Part shown: positions 1 through 7,171 of the stretch, one piece after another | How the letters are laid out: every line of letters begins with the position of its first letter | Position numbering within the stretch: the first letter of the stretch is position 1 | Assembly: GCA_030066015.1 (NCBI GenBank) | Contig: JASJCL010000046.1 | Span: forward strand, 1 to 39,387 | DNA length: 39,387 nucleotides | From: Desulfosarcinaceae bacterium | Lineage (GTDB): Bacteria; Desulfobacterota; Desulfobacteria; Desulfobacterales; Desulfosarcinaceae | Reading direction: 5' to 3' | The notes under the pieces: model-generated | What the model was told of the DNA's origin: nothing | Seen by the model: only the letters and a program-made list of their open reading frames with translations | Database searches by the model: none | Made by a program: the position numbers and the translations under genes

Positions 1-90
1 GTATGGTGTCCCCCGAAATCCCCCGAAATCTAACACGCTTTTGTCTTTGGACAACGAGCCTGTCGCGCTCACTCTCGCAGAAGACCTGGG

Positions 91-885
91 TTATATAATC
101 TCTAATGCCATCAGAGTTGTATCATCATGGGTCAATGCGTCTGTGGAATAGTTTCTCAATGCTTTTAGTACGGCGACTTTTAGCTCGTGCAATGGCAGAT
201 TAGAATGAGTATCCAGGAGATTCTTTAAACGCGTCAATCCAAAGTTTTCACCTGAAGGACTGGGCGTGTCAAGTATGCCGTCAGTGTAGACGAACAGCCG
301 GTCTCCTGATGTCATAGCAAGAGAGAATTGTTCGTAAAAGGTATCCAGTTCAATGGCGAGCGGGATGTTTTTGGGGAAGCTGTCATTTCGTGCTTTTTTG
401 TTCGATGGCCATGCATAGGACCAAAACCGTTCTCCCGATCGCCGATATAAAATCGGTGGATGCCCGGCGTAGGATACGTTCACGCGTCCCTCCGGTGCAT
501 GATACGCGACAACTGCCGCGGTCGTCATGGCCTCTAAGCTCCGGTTGCTGATCAACCGATTCACGTCGCCCAGAATGACCCGACTGTCACGGGCTCACAT
601 ATGGGCGTTCAGTGCCTCATATACAAATTGGCTTATCTCAGCTACTGCCTCGCCATGACCGGTAACATCAGCGATGGCTAAGCGCGATATCTCATCGCCC
701 CTGCAGGCCCCAAGGTAATAAATATCCCCCCCCTTTGCACCTTCACTGGATGCGGAATATATGGAGCCCATAATCCTCCCGGCAGAAATATCAAAATCCT
801 GGTTTTTTATTCCCCCCCAGACATACCGGCACTCAAGCCTGTCCTGAAAGGTCACAAAAGGGGACATTGAGTCTTTCGCATACAT
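91..885 (-). pseudogene. SpoIIE/PP2C-type serine phosphatase, interrupted by in-frame TGA
   Basis: Two open stretches (885 to 595 and 564 to 91) lie in the same frame and together form one SpoIIE-like PP2C phosphatase, a family that usually dephosphorylates anti-sigma-factor antagonists. The front half has the metal-binding GGD and DVTGHG motifs. The back half has YAGHPP, the DGILD acidic motif and the terminal HDDTT motif, so the catalytic domain would be complete. The break is a TGA at 595-597 between ALNAHM and ARDSRVILGDVN, with no frameshift. No receiver or sensor domain precedes it; the ATG at 885 has only a weak, distant purine-rich site. As written it cannot make a full phosphatase without readthrough. 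A recent nonsense mutation (CGA or TGG to TGA) or a sequencing error is most likely. Confidence 0.8.
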
Positions 886-918
886 TTGACGACGCCTTTC
901 CCATAATCGTTATCGCTC

Positions 919-952
919 AGTGGCCGGGGCGCTTTCTGCGCCCCGAACCACT
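919..952. other. Strong two-part hairpin in intergenic space
   Basis: CGGGGCGC (925-932) pairs perfectly with GCGCCCCG (938-945) across a TTTCT loop. After a small internal loop, AGTGG (919-923) pairs with CCACT (948-952). It lies between the end of the 60-residue gene (1100) and the phosphatase start (885), both on the minus strand. There is no T-tract on either side, so it is not a textbook intrinsic terminator. It could end or stabilise the upstream transcript, or form part of the phosphatase leader. Nothing else is recognisable between 886 and 1099. Confidence 0.6.
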
Positions 953-1099
953 TGCGAAGATATATGTCTCCAATTTCATTGAACAGCCGCGGATTCGCCA
1001 CTGAAAGAAGAACTCTTATTCCCAGCGGCAATATCTACCGTAAACCTGCGGAAAGCTCTACGATGGATCGTTTGAGATCCTACCTGGATGGTCCAATGG

Positions 1100-1282
1100 T
1101 CAAGTCGTGGATACTCGGTGGTATTTTTGGAGGATCTCCGCGCGTCTAGTGTTTGAAAGCGACCGCAAATAGGATTTCCATCCCGGGCACCAACCAATGT
1201 GCCACTTCCAGATTCTGCCGAACATCGATGTCGGATCATTATCGTAATGCCCTCTAAACTTACAACGTTCGCAATGGTGCAT
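1100..1282 (-). CDS. Small cysteine/tryptophan-rich conserved protein (60 aa)
   Basis: This is a short gene inside a longer open frame. The start is set by a very good ribosome site, GGAGGT six bases before the ATG at 1282; the upstream extension of the frame has no such signal. The 60-residue product has Cys4 and Cys7 in a CxxC pair, then a basic and aromatic stretch (GRIWKWHIGWCPGWKSY, with Cys32) and a charged C-terminus. I recall similar small unannotated proteins (a CxxC near the start, then RWH and CPGWK) in sulfate reducers, but cannot name a family or function. It follows the CMD-like gene by 46 bases and is probably the last gene of the series that begins with the sigma factor. Metal or Fe-S binding through the cysteines is inference. 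Confidence 0.62.
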   Translation of the reverse strand: MHHCERCKFRGHYDNDPTSMFGRIWKWHIGWCPGWKSYLRSLSNTRRAEILQKYHRVSTT

Positions 1283-1328
1283 GTCTCCACCTCCATTGGC
1301 CAGATTCGGCTGGCAAGAACAATGTCCA

Positions 1329-1625
1329 TCAGCAGCAACAGCGCGTTGCAGTGGCCGTTTTATCGCAAATCGATCCAGTGGCATCCTTAGATCCGAGCAG
1401 TTCATCAATGCTGCTGGATATGGCTGTATGCGCGCCATTCTTAATCAAACCGGCAATCTGAGAGGCTCGTCTGATCTCGTCCGCCGGAATTCCTATTGTG
1501 ACGGCTTTCTCATACAGGTGTTCGAAGCAGGGAATGCAGTTCGCCGCCGTCGCCGCACCGATGGCGATGAGAACATCTGATTTTTCCATTAAAACCGTTT
1601 CTCGCGTTGTGTTGCTTGTTTCCAT
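1329..1625 (-). CDS. Carboxymuconolactone decarboxylase-like (AhpD-fold) small protein
   Basis: The 98-residue product matches short stand-alone CMD/AhpD-like proteins. An N-terminal helix leads to AANCIPCFEHLYEKA, with a redox CxxC at Cys30 and Cys33 and a nearby His36. Helices ending in AGLIKNGAHTAISSSIDELLG follow. Members of the fold act as thiol peroxidase partners or small dehydrogenases; the role here is unknown. The tail is unusual, ending in three consecutive cysteines (Cys96-98) after a further Cys87, which suggests metal binding or thiol exchange. The start at 1625 is chosen because AAGGAGGAG lies just upstream; an in-frame start at 1700 would overlap the preceding gene. It lies 59 bases downstream of the six-cysteine protein gene. 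Confidence 0.82.
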   Translation of the reverse strand: METSNTTRETVLMEKSDVLIAIGAATAANCIPCFEHLYEKAVTIGIPADEIRRASQIAGLIKNGAHTAISSSIDELLGSKDATGSICDKTATATRCCC

Positions 1626-1684
1626 GGTCAACTCCTCCTTATTGTGGACGCCAAAAACAACCCGATCTAAGGGGTTTTTCTGAA

Positions 1685-2209
1685 TTATAGATGCGCCCAT
1701 GGTTCGCCTCCGTTCGCGTCGTGAAGCAGGGGCGTGATGCTATTGAGTTTGAGTGTGATGCTGCCGGGCCATTGGTACTGCGGCAAGATGCTCATGATTC
1801 CTTCGGTCCGCATCCCCTGAATCACCGGGATAGATAAGGTGTCGAGCGAATCGATAATCGTCTGAACGGCTGCCTCGCACCCCAGCACCACCAGCGCATC
1901 GTAATTTTCCGCACGTTTCCTCAGCTTGGTTCGTCGCCTGCCGGTCCACATGCAGACGACGAACTGATGGAGCCACCGGCTCTTGAACACATCGGCCTTC
2001 ACCCCTTTTGCTTCCAGCTCGGCCTTCATGGTTTCGATATAGCTCTCATAGGCGGCCGTCTTGAGGCAGTGCCGATGAAATTCGAAGTAAGGTTCGTTTT
2101 TGCTGATGGCGCAGCTGGCGGCCGGGCAGAATCTGCATGGAATGATGAGAATCTTGTCAAACTGCATGAGTTTTTCAACGTCATCGGGTTCCTTTAGGTA
2201 CACCGGCAT
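1685..2209 (-). CDS. Uncharacterised six-cysteine protein (174 aa)
   Basis: I do not recognise a named family with certainty. The N-terminal part holds a cluster, PCRFCPAASC (Cys25, Cys28, Cys33) plus Cys48, that looks like a zinc or Fe-S site. A helical basic segment with Cys86 follows, then a hydrophobic strand and turn, YDALVVLGCEAAVQTI (Cys111), that resembles the glycine-rich turn of an alpha/beta fold. That turn faintly recalls the zinc-binding C-terminal domain associated with some methylene-tetrahydrofolate reductases. The start at 2209 has AAGGAG upstream. It lies 27 bases after the DGC gene and 59 bases before the CMD-like gene, so co-expression is likely. A metal-dependent or redox function is inference. 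Confidence 0.7.
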   Translation of the reverse strand: MPVYLKEPDDVEKLMQFDKILIIPCRFCPAASCAISKNEPYFEFHRHCLKTAAYESYIETMKAELEAKGVKADVFKSRWLHQFVVCMWTGRRRTKLRKRAENYDALVVLGCEAAVQTIIDSLDTLSIPVIQGMRTEGIMSILPQYQWPGSITLKLNSITPLLHDANGGEPWAHL

Positions 2210-2236
2210 GATCGATCTCCTTGGCGGTGCTGCGGG

Positions 2237-2776
2237 TTAGGATTCACCACAGCAGGCGCCGCACTGCCCTGTGGTTTGCGCCGGGGTCATCGCGCCCTCG
2301 GCGGCACGGCCCTCCAGGCTGCGGAGCACCCAATCGGCGACGGATTGGGCCACCATTTTGCGGTCATCTTCCGGGACATCCTCGTAGTCGAAAATGTCCG
2401 TGTACCGGTTGTAGTGGGACAGGGCGTCGAACTGAACCAGTCTCTTCTCGTCGATGAGATGTTCGATAATGCGGCCATGGCACCTGAGGAAACAGCCGTC
2501 GATCAGGATCACCTTTTCGGCCTTCCGGATCCACTGTGAGATCGCGGATTCCGGGACCGTCATCAACTCTCCGTGGCACCCCCGTCCATACGGTTTCTTC
2601 TTGGCAACGAGGTTGGCAGCGAGCCTGGCGATTTCACCCCGGATGCAGGCGCCTTCACAGGAAAGGACCGGGATCTTCGATTCGCTGATGTTTCTCTTTC
2701 CGACCGCCTCTCCGATGGGGCAAACCGCATGCGTAGAGGTTATGGGGATATTGTGTTGGGACTTTTGACAACTCAT
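2237..2776 (-). CDS. DGC-domain putative zinc-binding protein
   Basis: The 179-residue product fits the DGC (putative zinc-binding) family. Signature parts are CEGACIRGEIARLAAN (Cys40, Cys44), RGCHGEL (Cys67), the family motif IDGCFLRCHGR (Asp93-Gly94-Cys95, Cys99) and a terminal QCGACCGES cluster. The family is common in anaerobes and is thought to bind zinc or other metals, but its biochemical role is not settled. The start overlaps the stop of the upstream SHOCT gene by four bases (ATGA), which points to translational coupling. With the cysteine-rich genes that follow, the context suggests a metal- or thiol-handling unit. Confidence 0.87.
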   Translation of the reverse strand: MSCQKSQHNIPITSTHAVCPIGEAVGKRNISESKIPVLSCEGACIRGEIARLAANLVAKKKPYGRGCHGELMTVPESAISQWIRKAEKVILIDGCFLRCHGRIIEHLIDEKRLVQFDALSHYNRYTDIFDYEDVPEDDRKMVAQSVADWVLRSLEGRAAEGAMTPAQTTGQCGACCGES

Positions 2777-3069
2777 CTTATAGGGTCTCCGTTTGGTTTG
2801 TTTCCGTCCGTATCCGCGACGACCGGACCGGTGAGCGCTCTCTTTTTCTCGGCATACTCCGCGTTGTCGATTTCTCCAGCGGCATAGCGCCTGTCAAGAA
2901 TATCACTTGCCGATGCTGTACCTTCGGTCCTTTGCCAATCACGGCCGCAGCAACCGAAGCCGCTCATCATCGTTCCCCTGCGTCCGCGCATCACGAAAAA
3001 ACACAAGATCATCATGACGATGGGAACGACCCACCAGAAGGAAAATGTGCATAACTCTGGTCCATACAT
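2773..3069 (-). CDS. Small membrane protein with C-terminal SHOCT domain
   Basis: The 98-residue product has one N-terminal transmembrane helix (FSFWWVVPIVMMILCFFVM), then a basic, glycine-rich linker with a Cys-Cys pair. Its C-terminal SHOCT motif (SASDILDRRYAAGEIDNAEYA) is typical of small oligomerising membrane proteins. The ATG at 3069 is chosen over a GTG at 3078 because the latter lies inside the GGAGGT ribosome site. It overlaps the DGC gene by four bases and follows the sigma factor by about 145 bases. It could be a membrane partner of the sigma-factor module, but no anti-sigma domain is visible. Confidence 0.82.
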   Translation of the reverse strand: MYGPELCTFSFWWVVPIVMMILCFFVMRGRRGTMMSGFGCCGRDWQRTEGTASASDILDRRYAAGEIDNAEYAEKKRALTGPVVADTDGNKPNGDPIR

Positions 3070-3213
3070 GGGGTTCACCTCCTTTCATTATTATTTTCAT
3101 CTGTTCCCATAGACGGATCCGGACTGCGAAAGGATACACCTGCGCTCTGAATTAAAATGCCAACGGAGAAGGGAGAGATGTGGCGGTGCGGTTCGAGGAA
3201 TTTTGGTGGAGGG

Positions 3214-3870
3214 TTAGTCGGGCATTTTCGTGGAGATACGAACTGGTTTACGATCGCATGCCAGGGTGTTTCCCTCGGTGTAGTAGAAGTTGCACCCTTC
3301 CTGCAGCGCTTTTTTTAGCTTGGCCCTGGCACGATGAAGGCGGATTTTCACGTTGTCCAGCGATATGTCGAGAATGCCCGCGATCTCCTTGTTGGCAAAC
3401 CCTTCCAGTTCGCTGAGAACGATCACGATACGGTAATTTGGGGGCAGGCTGTCGATGTATTCGCTGATACAATCGCCCATCTCTTTGCGAATCACGAGTT
3501 GGTCGGTGACCGGCGCGGATTTCACTGCCGAAGGGCTTGCTGCAACATGGGCGGCCTCGTCCTCGAAAGCATCGTGAGCGCTTTCGTGTTTGTGGACGGC
3601 AGAACGTGATCTGTCAATGGCGACGTTGGTGGCGATGCGATAGATCCAGGTGGAGAGACTGGACCGCCCATGGAAGCCGCTCAGCCCCCTATTGACCTTG
3701 TCAAACACCTCCTGAGAGAGATCTTCGGCGTCGACCGGGCTGACGAGGCGGGACAGGTAGCGCTGGATTTTCGGGCGATACTCGTTGAATATGGCATCGA
3801 AGCGTTGATCGGAGATCATTACGGCACCCTGCGTTGGTATGGTCCCGTTTTCCATGATGGCGATCTGCAT
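3214..3870 (-). CDS. ECF-type RNA polymerase sigma factor
   Basis: The 218-residue product has a sigma-70 region 2 (about residues 25-95, including AEDLSQEVFDKV and STWIYRIATNVAIDR). A variable linker follows, then region 4 (about 130-190) with the helix-turn-helix FANKEIAGILDISLDNVKIRLHRARAKL. This is the layout of extracytoplasmic-function sigma factors, which direct RNA polymerase to a small regulon. After region 4 there is an unusual extension, GCNFYYTEGNTLACDRKP, with Cys193 and Cys205. GGGAGG sits eight bases before the ATG at 3870. No anti-sigma factor is adjacent. The following cysteine-rich genes are the natural candidates for its regulon. Confidence 0.92.
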   Translation of the reverse strand: MQIAIMENGTIPTQGAVMISDQRFDAIFNEYRPKIQRYLSRLVSPVDAEDLSQEVFDKVNRGLSGFHGRSSLSTWIYRIATNVAIDRSRSAVHKHESAHDAFEDEAAHVAASPSAVKSAPVTDQLVIRKEMGDCISEYIDSLPPNYRIVIVLSELEGFANKEIAGILDISLDNVKIRLHRARAKLKKALQEGCNFYYTEGNTLACDRKPVRISTKMPD

Positions 3871-3998
3871 CTATCATACCTCCCACTTTGCTTATCGGGT
3901 CAAGTGGAAATCCGCCCGATGCACCGCCAGAATCCTCGTCAGTATCTCCCCCCGCTCTTTGAGGATGCTACCGTTACCGTTCCGTGCTGCAACGCGGT

Positions 3999-4637
3999 TC
4001 ACACCCTTGCAAGGGTCGGTTCAGCCTTTTTCAAATGTTCCTGCAGATACCAATCGACCATGACCCGGCACTCGGCGTCCAGAAAATGGGCTGCCCGTCG
4101 CTGATATAATATGGAGGCCTGGGCGGGAAACTGCTCGTCCGCATCGTTGAAGAGGAACAGAAGCGGAATACGTGGAAGCGCTGGTATGACAGCCGAAAGG
4201 TCATATGGGTATTCGGTCTCGGGTGATCGGCCGCCAAGTGCGCTCACAGCGGCATTGAGCCTGTCGAGATTGCCTGCGTACCGTTTGGCGATGGTCGTCG
4301 TGGCATAATCAGCAAGGCCGACATTTTGCGTCTGCCCCGAGTCGGTGAAGTCGCGAAAGGTGACCCAGTCCCTGTCACAGGGGATTTGTAACGGACACAT
4401 GAGCAGGTATTTTAGCAATATCACGCAGGTACCGTATCCTGGACGTCTTCCCCGGTCGTCTACCACACCGAAGGGTGACACATGATAGCGGGCCTTGAAA
4501 AAGAGGATTTGCGCGGCTCTGGTTTTCTCATCGACGGCAATATCTAGCATCGATTCCCACCGCGACATATCGGTGCTGTCCAACTGCCTCAAATAGTCCG
4601 CGTAGTTTTTTTCGAACACTGGATTGGGGCCCGTCAT
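3999..4637 (-). CDS. DUF3786 domain protein
   Basis: The 212-residue product fits the DUF3786 family of anaerobic bacteria and archaea. The characteristic C-terminal block is present, with PALPRIPLLFLFNDADEQFP followed by QASILYQRRAAHFLDAEC. The middle carries YGTCVILLKYLLM. The family's biochemical function is not known. The start at 4637 is preferred because GAGGT lies upstream at good spacing; an ATG at 4661 has no ribosome site. It lies 61 bases downstream of the DUF1638 gene in the same direction and is probably the third gene of that operon. The sigma factor gene starts 128 bases further on. Confidence 0.8.
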   Translation of the reverse strand: MTGPNPVFEKNYADYLRQLDSTDMSRWESMLDIAVDEKTRAAQILFFKARYHVSPFGVVDDRGRRPGYGTCVILLKYLLMCPLQIPCDRDWVTFRDFTDSGQTQNVGLADYATTTIAKRYAGNLDRLNAAVSALGGRSPETEYPYDLSAVIPALPRIPLLFLFNDADEQFPAQASILYQRRAAHFLDAECRVMVDWYLQEHLKKAEPTLARV

Positions 4638-4698
4638 TATGCCTACCTCGTCAGTACCCATCCATGAATGGCGATATTGCCTGCCCCTGGATAGGTCT

Positions 4699-5277
4699 TT
4701 AACATGGATCGTTCAGGAGTTGGTGCACCAGATGATTGAAATACGCCAGATCAGCCGGTTCAATCTCGATCGGTACCTGTACAAGATCGTAAAAGGCAAG
4801 GATCGCTTCGTCGGATACCGTCGCCACACCAGTGTCCAGCAGCACAAGACGGTCATAACGACCCAGATGGATGCGCACATCGACCTCATCCCACCCCAGA
4901 CCTCTCATGATTTCCGGCCAGGCTGTGATCCAACCCGGTGTTATGACCATCGTGCGATTGGCCTCTAGCTGCCTGATCCTGTGCGGACCGATGATCGCCT
5001 GAATACAGTTCTTGACTGGAGGGAGGCAGCTCCCGCAGTCTGTGGCGATCTTGCCGATATCGGGATGGCATCCATTGCCGAGCAAAAAACGGACACGATT
5101 GGCAGACTGAGCCTGAAGCATCTCGATCGCTTGGTCGAGAGCCATCTTCATCCGCTCGGCATCCGCGTGAAGCGCTGCATCCAGCCAGTGTATGGGAAAA
5201 CTGTTTTCATCTGAAAGCACGCTTTCCAGCTCATTCCTGAAAATCCCGCAGGCGATCAAAGGTCCCCCGGTTCCCAT
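4699..5277 (-). CDS. DUF1638 domain protein
   Basis: The product (192 residues from this start) carries the DUF1638 hallmarks: LIACGIFRNELESVL near the N-terminus, IHWLDAALHADAERM, LLGNGCHPDIG, DCGSCLPPVKNC and ANRTMVITPGW. Several cysteines are conserved, and DUF1638 genes are often near corrinoid methyltransferase genes in anaerobes, but no activity is established. The start at 5277 has GAGGAG nine bases upstream and matches the short N-terminus usual for the family. An alternative ATG at 5310 overlaps the Nif11-like stop (TGATG) and would be translationally coupled, but it lacks its own ribosome site. Confidence 0.82.
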   Translation of the reverse strand: MGTGGPLIACGIFRNELESVLSDENSFPIHWLDAALHADAERMKMALDQAIEMLQAQSANRVRFLLGNGCHPDIGKIATDCGSCLPPVKNCIQAIIGPHRIRQLEANRTMVITPGWITAWPEIMRGLGWDEVDVRIHLGRYDRLVLLDTGVATVSDEAILAFYDLVQVPIEIEPADLAYFNHLVHQLLNDPC

Positions 5278-5309
5278 GTCGACGCACTCCTCGCTAACTG
5301 TGTTTCGCA

Positions 5310-5516
5310 TCAATCGGTTTCGATTTTAGCCTTCTTATCCATATCCGTCATGCAGCCTGCCATGGCCTTGACCAGATCGCATGGCTCAAATTCATAACCT
5401 TTGCGTTTGAGAAAATCCCAGAGTTCGGATGACGCGCTGAATCCAATCACCGATTGTCTGAAGCCGGGGTCATCCCTCATTTGCTGGACAAAGCGCTGTG
5501 CATCGTCGATATTCAT
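5310..5516 (-). CDS. Nif11-like small protein (68 aa)
   Basis: The product starts MNIDDAQRFVQQMRDDPGF and continues with FSASSELWDFLKRKGYEF and a C-terminal helix with two cysteines. This is the Nif11 domain pattern, found both in stand-alone proteins of anaerobes and diazotrophs and as the leader of some modified-peptide precursors. The tail after MAGC is short and charged, without a clear core peptide, and no modification enzyme is nearby, so a stand-alone role is likelier. The start has AAGGAG seven bases upstream. It is the first gene of the minus-strand series with DUF1638 and DUF3786. Confidence 0.78.
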   Translation of the reverse strand: MNIDDAQRFVQQMRDDPGFRQSVIGFSASSELWDFLKRKGYEFEPCDLVKAMAGCMTDMDKKAKIETD

Positions 5517-5825
5517 TCTTTCTCCTTATATACAATTAGGTACAGACCATCGGTCCCCAAGGCGATTTGGCTGGCGGCTGACATTCGCTGTGCGTTGCCC
5601 TCTTTGCAATGGCGACAGGCATCCAGACCAGTTCCTAAATAGGATACCTCTAATAAACGTTGTAGACGAGCTGAGCGGGGAAAAGGATACACTCGGATTT
5701 TTCAATGCTAAACCGCTCGAAGCTAGCTGCATGAGGGAATCGATAAAAAAGGCGCGAGCGCTACCAAACTATTATGGAGATAAGGCCTGTAGTCGCCGAC
5801 TGCTTCGGTATTGTGTGTCAATAGG
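5517..5825. other. Intergenic region, no convincing gene
   Basis: About 310 bases between the 72-residue gene and the Nif11-like gene, both on the minus strand. The plus-strand frames here are low-complexity or cross real genes and lack ribosome sites. It should contain the promoter of the Nif11-like/DUF1638/DUF3786 series, but I could not identify convincing -35 and -10 elements. Confidence 0.5.
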
Positions 5826-6044
5826 CTACCGTCTCCGCAGCCAAATCCGTTTGATTCTTATGCCGATTTGATTGAGGCCTCTCGATGGCGTCTTCACGGT
5901 ATCGAGAAAATCGGGATGGGTCTCTTTTTGGTCGATGTCGAGGAATTCGTTCCGCAACTCCGGGAACTGAAGATAGATATTCAGTCGATCCATGAAATCG
6001 GACCTTCTGTATTGCTCAAATATTTCATCCAAATTCGTTCTCAT
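5826..6044 (-). CDS. Small conserved-looking hypothetical protein (72 aa)
   Basis: A 72-residue frame with a strong ribosome site (GGAGG seven bases before the ATG at 6044). The sequence begins with an acidic helical segment, NLDEIFEQYRRSDFMDRL, followed by NIYLQFPELRNEFLDIDQ. It ends with a strongly basic tail (IGIRIKRIWLRRR). The composition is that of a real protein and not an antisense shadow. I do not recognise a family. It is divergent from the GlxA-type regulator gene across a 140-base spacer and could be controlled by it; that is inference. Confidence 0.6.
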   Translation of the reverse strand: MRTNLDEIFEQYRRSDFMDRLNIYLQFPELRNEFLDIDQKETHPDFLDTVKTPSRGLNQIGIRIKRIWLRRR

Positions 6045-6184
6045 GGCACTGCCTCCGCGTTTATGGGTCAGACAATTTTACTTCAAGGCCTGACCTGTTC
6101 ATGGATAGAGTACCCCTTGATCTTGTATTTAAGAAGTGGCATATATGACATTATAGAGTTCATTTATGCCAATGAGGAGGGTGC

Positions 6185-7171
6185 ATGAAATCCGTCACCA
6201 TATTGGCCATGCTGAACACCATGGCTGCAACGGTCACCAGTCCGATGGATGTGTTTTATCAGGCAGGGGTGATGTGGAATGTTTTCAACGGGAAGGCAGT
6301 CACACCCTACTTCGACGTCAAACTGGTGACAAGCACGGGAGAACCCTTTAGATGTCTGAACGGAGTCAGACTCATCCCGGATGGTTCCATACACGATGTA
6401 CCGACAACGGATCTGATTGTCGTGTCGTCAATTCTGGATATCGAGAAGGTGCTCGCGAGACAGGGTGAGGTGGTCGATTGGTTACAAGCGATGCACGGTC
6501 AAGGCACCCATATTGCCACCATTTGCTCCGGCGCGTTCGTTCTGGCGGAAACCGGGCTCCTGGATGGAAAGACGGCCACCACCCACTGGGGCTTTGCTGA
6601 GCAATTCAAGAGGCGCTACCCTCAGGTAAGACTCAAGCTGGAGCGCCTGATAACCGATGAAGGCGACCTGTATTGTTCGGGCGGGTATAACACTGGCATC
6701 GATTTGTCCCTATACCTGGTGGAAAAATACTGCGGCCATGAAGTGGCCCTGCAGTCGTCAAAGTCCATGATATCCGATATCGGTCGTACCACTCAGGCGC
6801 CGTATTGCATGTATCAATTCCGCAAAGACCACAATGACAATCGGGTTCTTCCTATCCAGGAGTGGATTGAGCGGAATTTCGAACAAAATTTCACCTATGA
6901 CCGTCTGGCCCGAAGAAGCGGCATGAGTCGGCGCACCATGGAACGGCGGTTCAAAAATGCAACTGGCGAAACGCCGTTGACCTACCAGCAAGGCATCAGG
7001 GTGGAAGTCGCAAAGCGATTACTCGAAACTGAAAGCCAAACCTTCGATGAAATCACCTATCAGGTGGGCTACGAGGACAGCAGTACTTTCAGAAAGATTT
7101 TTTTCAAACAGACCGGTTTGGTACCGACGGAATATCGGAAAAAGTTCCAGCGGGGGTCAGGCATACCATAG
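6185..7171 (+). CDS. GlxA-type transcriptional regulator (DJ-1/PfpI plus AraC HTH)
   Basis: The 328-residue product has an N-terminal DJ-1/PfpI-like domain (about 1-195) with the elbow cysteine in ATICSGAFVLAETGLLDG (Cys114) and TTHWG just after. The C-terminal AraC-family DNA-binding domain (about 225-325) has two helix-turn-helix units, FTYDRLARRSGMSRRTMERRF and TFDEITYQVGYEDSSTFRKIF. This is the usual length and layout of GlxA-like regulators, whose amidase-like domain senses small metabolites instead of catalysing. GAGGAG precedes the ATG at 6185. It is divergent from the 72-residue gene. The effector cannot be inferred. Confidence 0.92.
   Translation: MKSVTILAMLNTMAATVTSPMDVFYQAGVMWNVFNGKAVTPYFDVKLVTSTGEPFRCLNGVRLIPDGSIHDVPTTDLIVVSSILDIEKVLARQGEVVDWLQAMHGQGTHIATICSGAFVLAETGLLDGKTATTHWGFAEQFKRRYPQVRLKLERLITDEGDLYCSGGYNTGIDLSLYLVEKYCGHEVALQSSKSMISDIGRTTQAPYCMYQFRKDHNDNRVLPIQEWIERNFEQNFTYDRLARRSGMSRRTMERRFKNATGETPLTYQQGIRVEVAKRLLETESQTFDEITYQVGYEDSSTFRKIFFKQTGLVPTEYRKKFQRGSGIP

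Noticed and set aside
9-30. Direct repeat of CCCCCGAAAT (two copies) near the left edge
   Set aside because: Only two short copies with no extension or associated gene; not enough for a repeat array.
595-597. TGA as a selenocysteine codon
   Set aside because: The position lies in a helix away from catalytic motifs, and the nearby stem is short and lacks a recognisable bacterial SECIS loop; a nonsense mutation or sequencing error is simpler.
952-1149. 65-residue plus-strand frame
   Set aside because: No ribosome site and no recognisable motif; overlaps the hairpin and the end of the 60-residue gene on the other strand.
5310-5516. Nif11-like product as a modified-peptide precursor
   Set aside because: The tail after MAGC has no convincing core, and no modification enzyme or exporter gene is nearby.
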